The notes under the pieces are model-generated. The model saw only the letters and a program-made list of their open reading frames with translations. It was not told the DNA's origin and made no database searches. From Turicibacter sp. UBA7094 (GTDB taxonomy: Bacteria; Bacillota_I; Bacilli_A; MOL361; Turicibacteraceae): a stretch of DNA of 5,511 nt. Shown one piece after another: positions 4,811 to 5,511 of this stretch. Positions within the stretch are counted from its first letter, which is position 1; every line of letters begins with the position of its first letter. Both the position numbers and the translations under genes were made by a program. The stretch covers positions 478-5,988 of the forward strand of contig DKYS01000050.1 of the NCBI GenBank assembly GCA_002493395.1, read 5' to 3'.

Positions 4811-5511
4811 ATGAAAGTTTTAGTAACAGGTGGAGCTGGGTATATTGGATCTCATGCCGTTTACGCCTTAATTGAGCAAGGTCATGAAGTGGTTGTTGTT
4901 GATAATTTAGTCACTGGACATCGTGGGGATGTTCATCAAGAGGCGAAGTTTTATCATGGAAGTATTGCGGACTATCGTTTTATGACAGAGGTTTTACGTG
5001 AGGAGAAAGTGGATGGAGTTATTCATTTTGCGGCCTACTCGTTAGTCGGTGAAAGTATGACGAATCCGTACAAATATTACGATAATAATATGAGCGGAAC
5101 GAATGTTTTATTAAAAGCCATGGTTGATTGTGGCGTTTCTAACATTGTTTTCTCTTCAACGGCTGCGACTTATGGAGAGGCGATGAATATTCCAATTTTA
5201 GAAACCGATCCAACGAATCCAACCAATGTTTACGGAGAAACGAAGTTAGCGATGGAACGTATGATTAATTGGTACCATCAAGCCCATGCGATGAATTATG
5301 TTTCTTTACGTTATTTTAATGTAGCGGGAGCTCATCCATCAGGATTAATTGGAGAGAAACATGACCCTGAAACACACTTAATTCCAATTATTTTACAAGT
5401 GGCATCAGGCCGTCGTGAAGCGATTAATGTGTTTGGAGATGATTATGATACGGCGGATGGAACGTGTATCCGTGATTATATTCATGTATGTGATTTAGCC
5501 GAAGCTCATAT
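4811..5511 (+). CDS. galE: UDP-glucose 4-epimerase (3' end outside window)
   Basis: GalE (EC 5.1.3.2) is an NAD-dependent extended short-chain dehydrogenase that interconverts UDP-galactose and UDP-glucose, recycling the co-substrate for GalT and supplying UDP-galactose for glycan synthesis. The visible 233 codons are about 70% of a usual 330-340-residue protein. The NAD-binding Rossmann motif TGGAGYIGSH is at residues 6-15, with VDNL at 30-33 behind it. IHFAAYSLVGES (71-82) follows. The catalytic triad is Thr117 (in SSTAATYGE), Tyr141 and Lys145 (YGETK); Thr replaces the Ser of E. coli GalE, a substitution I recall as common in Gram-positive homologues. LRYFNVAGA and the later DYDTADGTCIRDYIHVCDLA are classic GalE substrate-site blocks. 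The reading frame is intact to the window edge. It appears third in the galK-galT-galE order; no mutarotase or permease is visible here. Confidence 0.95.
   Translation, partial: MKVLVTGGAGYIGSHAVYALIEQGHEVVVVDNLVTGHRGDVHQEAKFYHGSIADYRFMTEVLREEKVDGVIHFAAYSLVGESMTNPYKYYDNNMSGTNVLLKAMVDCGVSNIVFSSTAATYGEAMNIPILETDPTNPTNVYGETKLAMERMINWYHQAHAMNYVSLRYFNVAGAHPSGLIGEKHDPETHLIPIILQVASGRREAINVFGDDYDTADGTCIRDYIHVCDLAEAH

Noticed and set aside
1..5511. CRISPR array, insertion sequence, phage or defence system
   Set aside because: There are no spaced direct repeats, transposase fragments, terminal inverted repeats or phage/defence proteins; every sizeable frame is explained by galR, the PH gene or galKTE.

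Overview
The window is an AT-rich chromosomal segment of a low-GC Gram-positive bacterium (Bacillota). The evidence is strong AGGAGG-type ribosome binding sites, TGG-only tryptophan codons with ordinary TAA/TAG stops, a class II (Firmicutes-type) GalT, and a GalR of the type seen in lactic acid bacteria and relatives. A Turicibacter- or Erysipelotrichia-like host is possible, but that is only an impression. The whole window is essentially a Leloir-pathway galactose locus.

Layout: (1) positions 1-911, minus strand: a LacI/GalR-family repressor, cut off at its C-terminus by the window edge. (2) 912-1343: a 432-base AT-rich divergent intergenic region with one clear palindrome (AAAACGTTTT, 1120-1129). 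(3) 1344-1706, plus strand: a small bacterial PH-domain protein with its own RBS and a strong intrinsic terminator (1715-1750). (4) 1707-2013: an intergenic region holding the likely galactose-operon promoter, with a -35/-10 pair at 1928-1956 overlapped by an inverted repeat at 1938-1963. (5) 2014-3183 galK, 3278-4798 galT and 4811 to the end of the window galE (truncated), all plus strand and presumably one operon. The galK-galT gap (94 nt) carries an RNA hairpin; the galT-galE gap is only 12 nt.

How the genes work together: GalK phosphorylates galactose to galactose-1-phosphate. GalT exchanges it with UDP-glucose to give glucose-1-phosphate and UDP-galactose. GalE regenerates UDP-glucose from UDP-galactose. 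The divergent GalR most likely represses galKTE, and perhaps itself, in the absence of inducer. No transporter or mutarotase is visible. The PH-domain gene between regulator and operon appears to be a separate transcription unit with no known galactose role.

I did not find an undescribed system. The items most worth checking are the operon promoter/operator arrangement, the galK-galT hairpin with two competing pairings, and the lone PH-domain gene lodged inside the locus.
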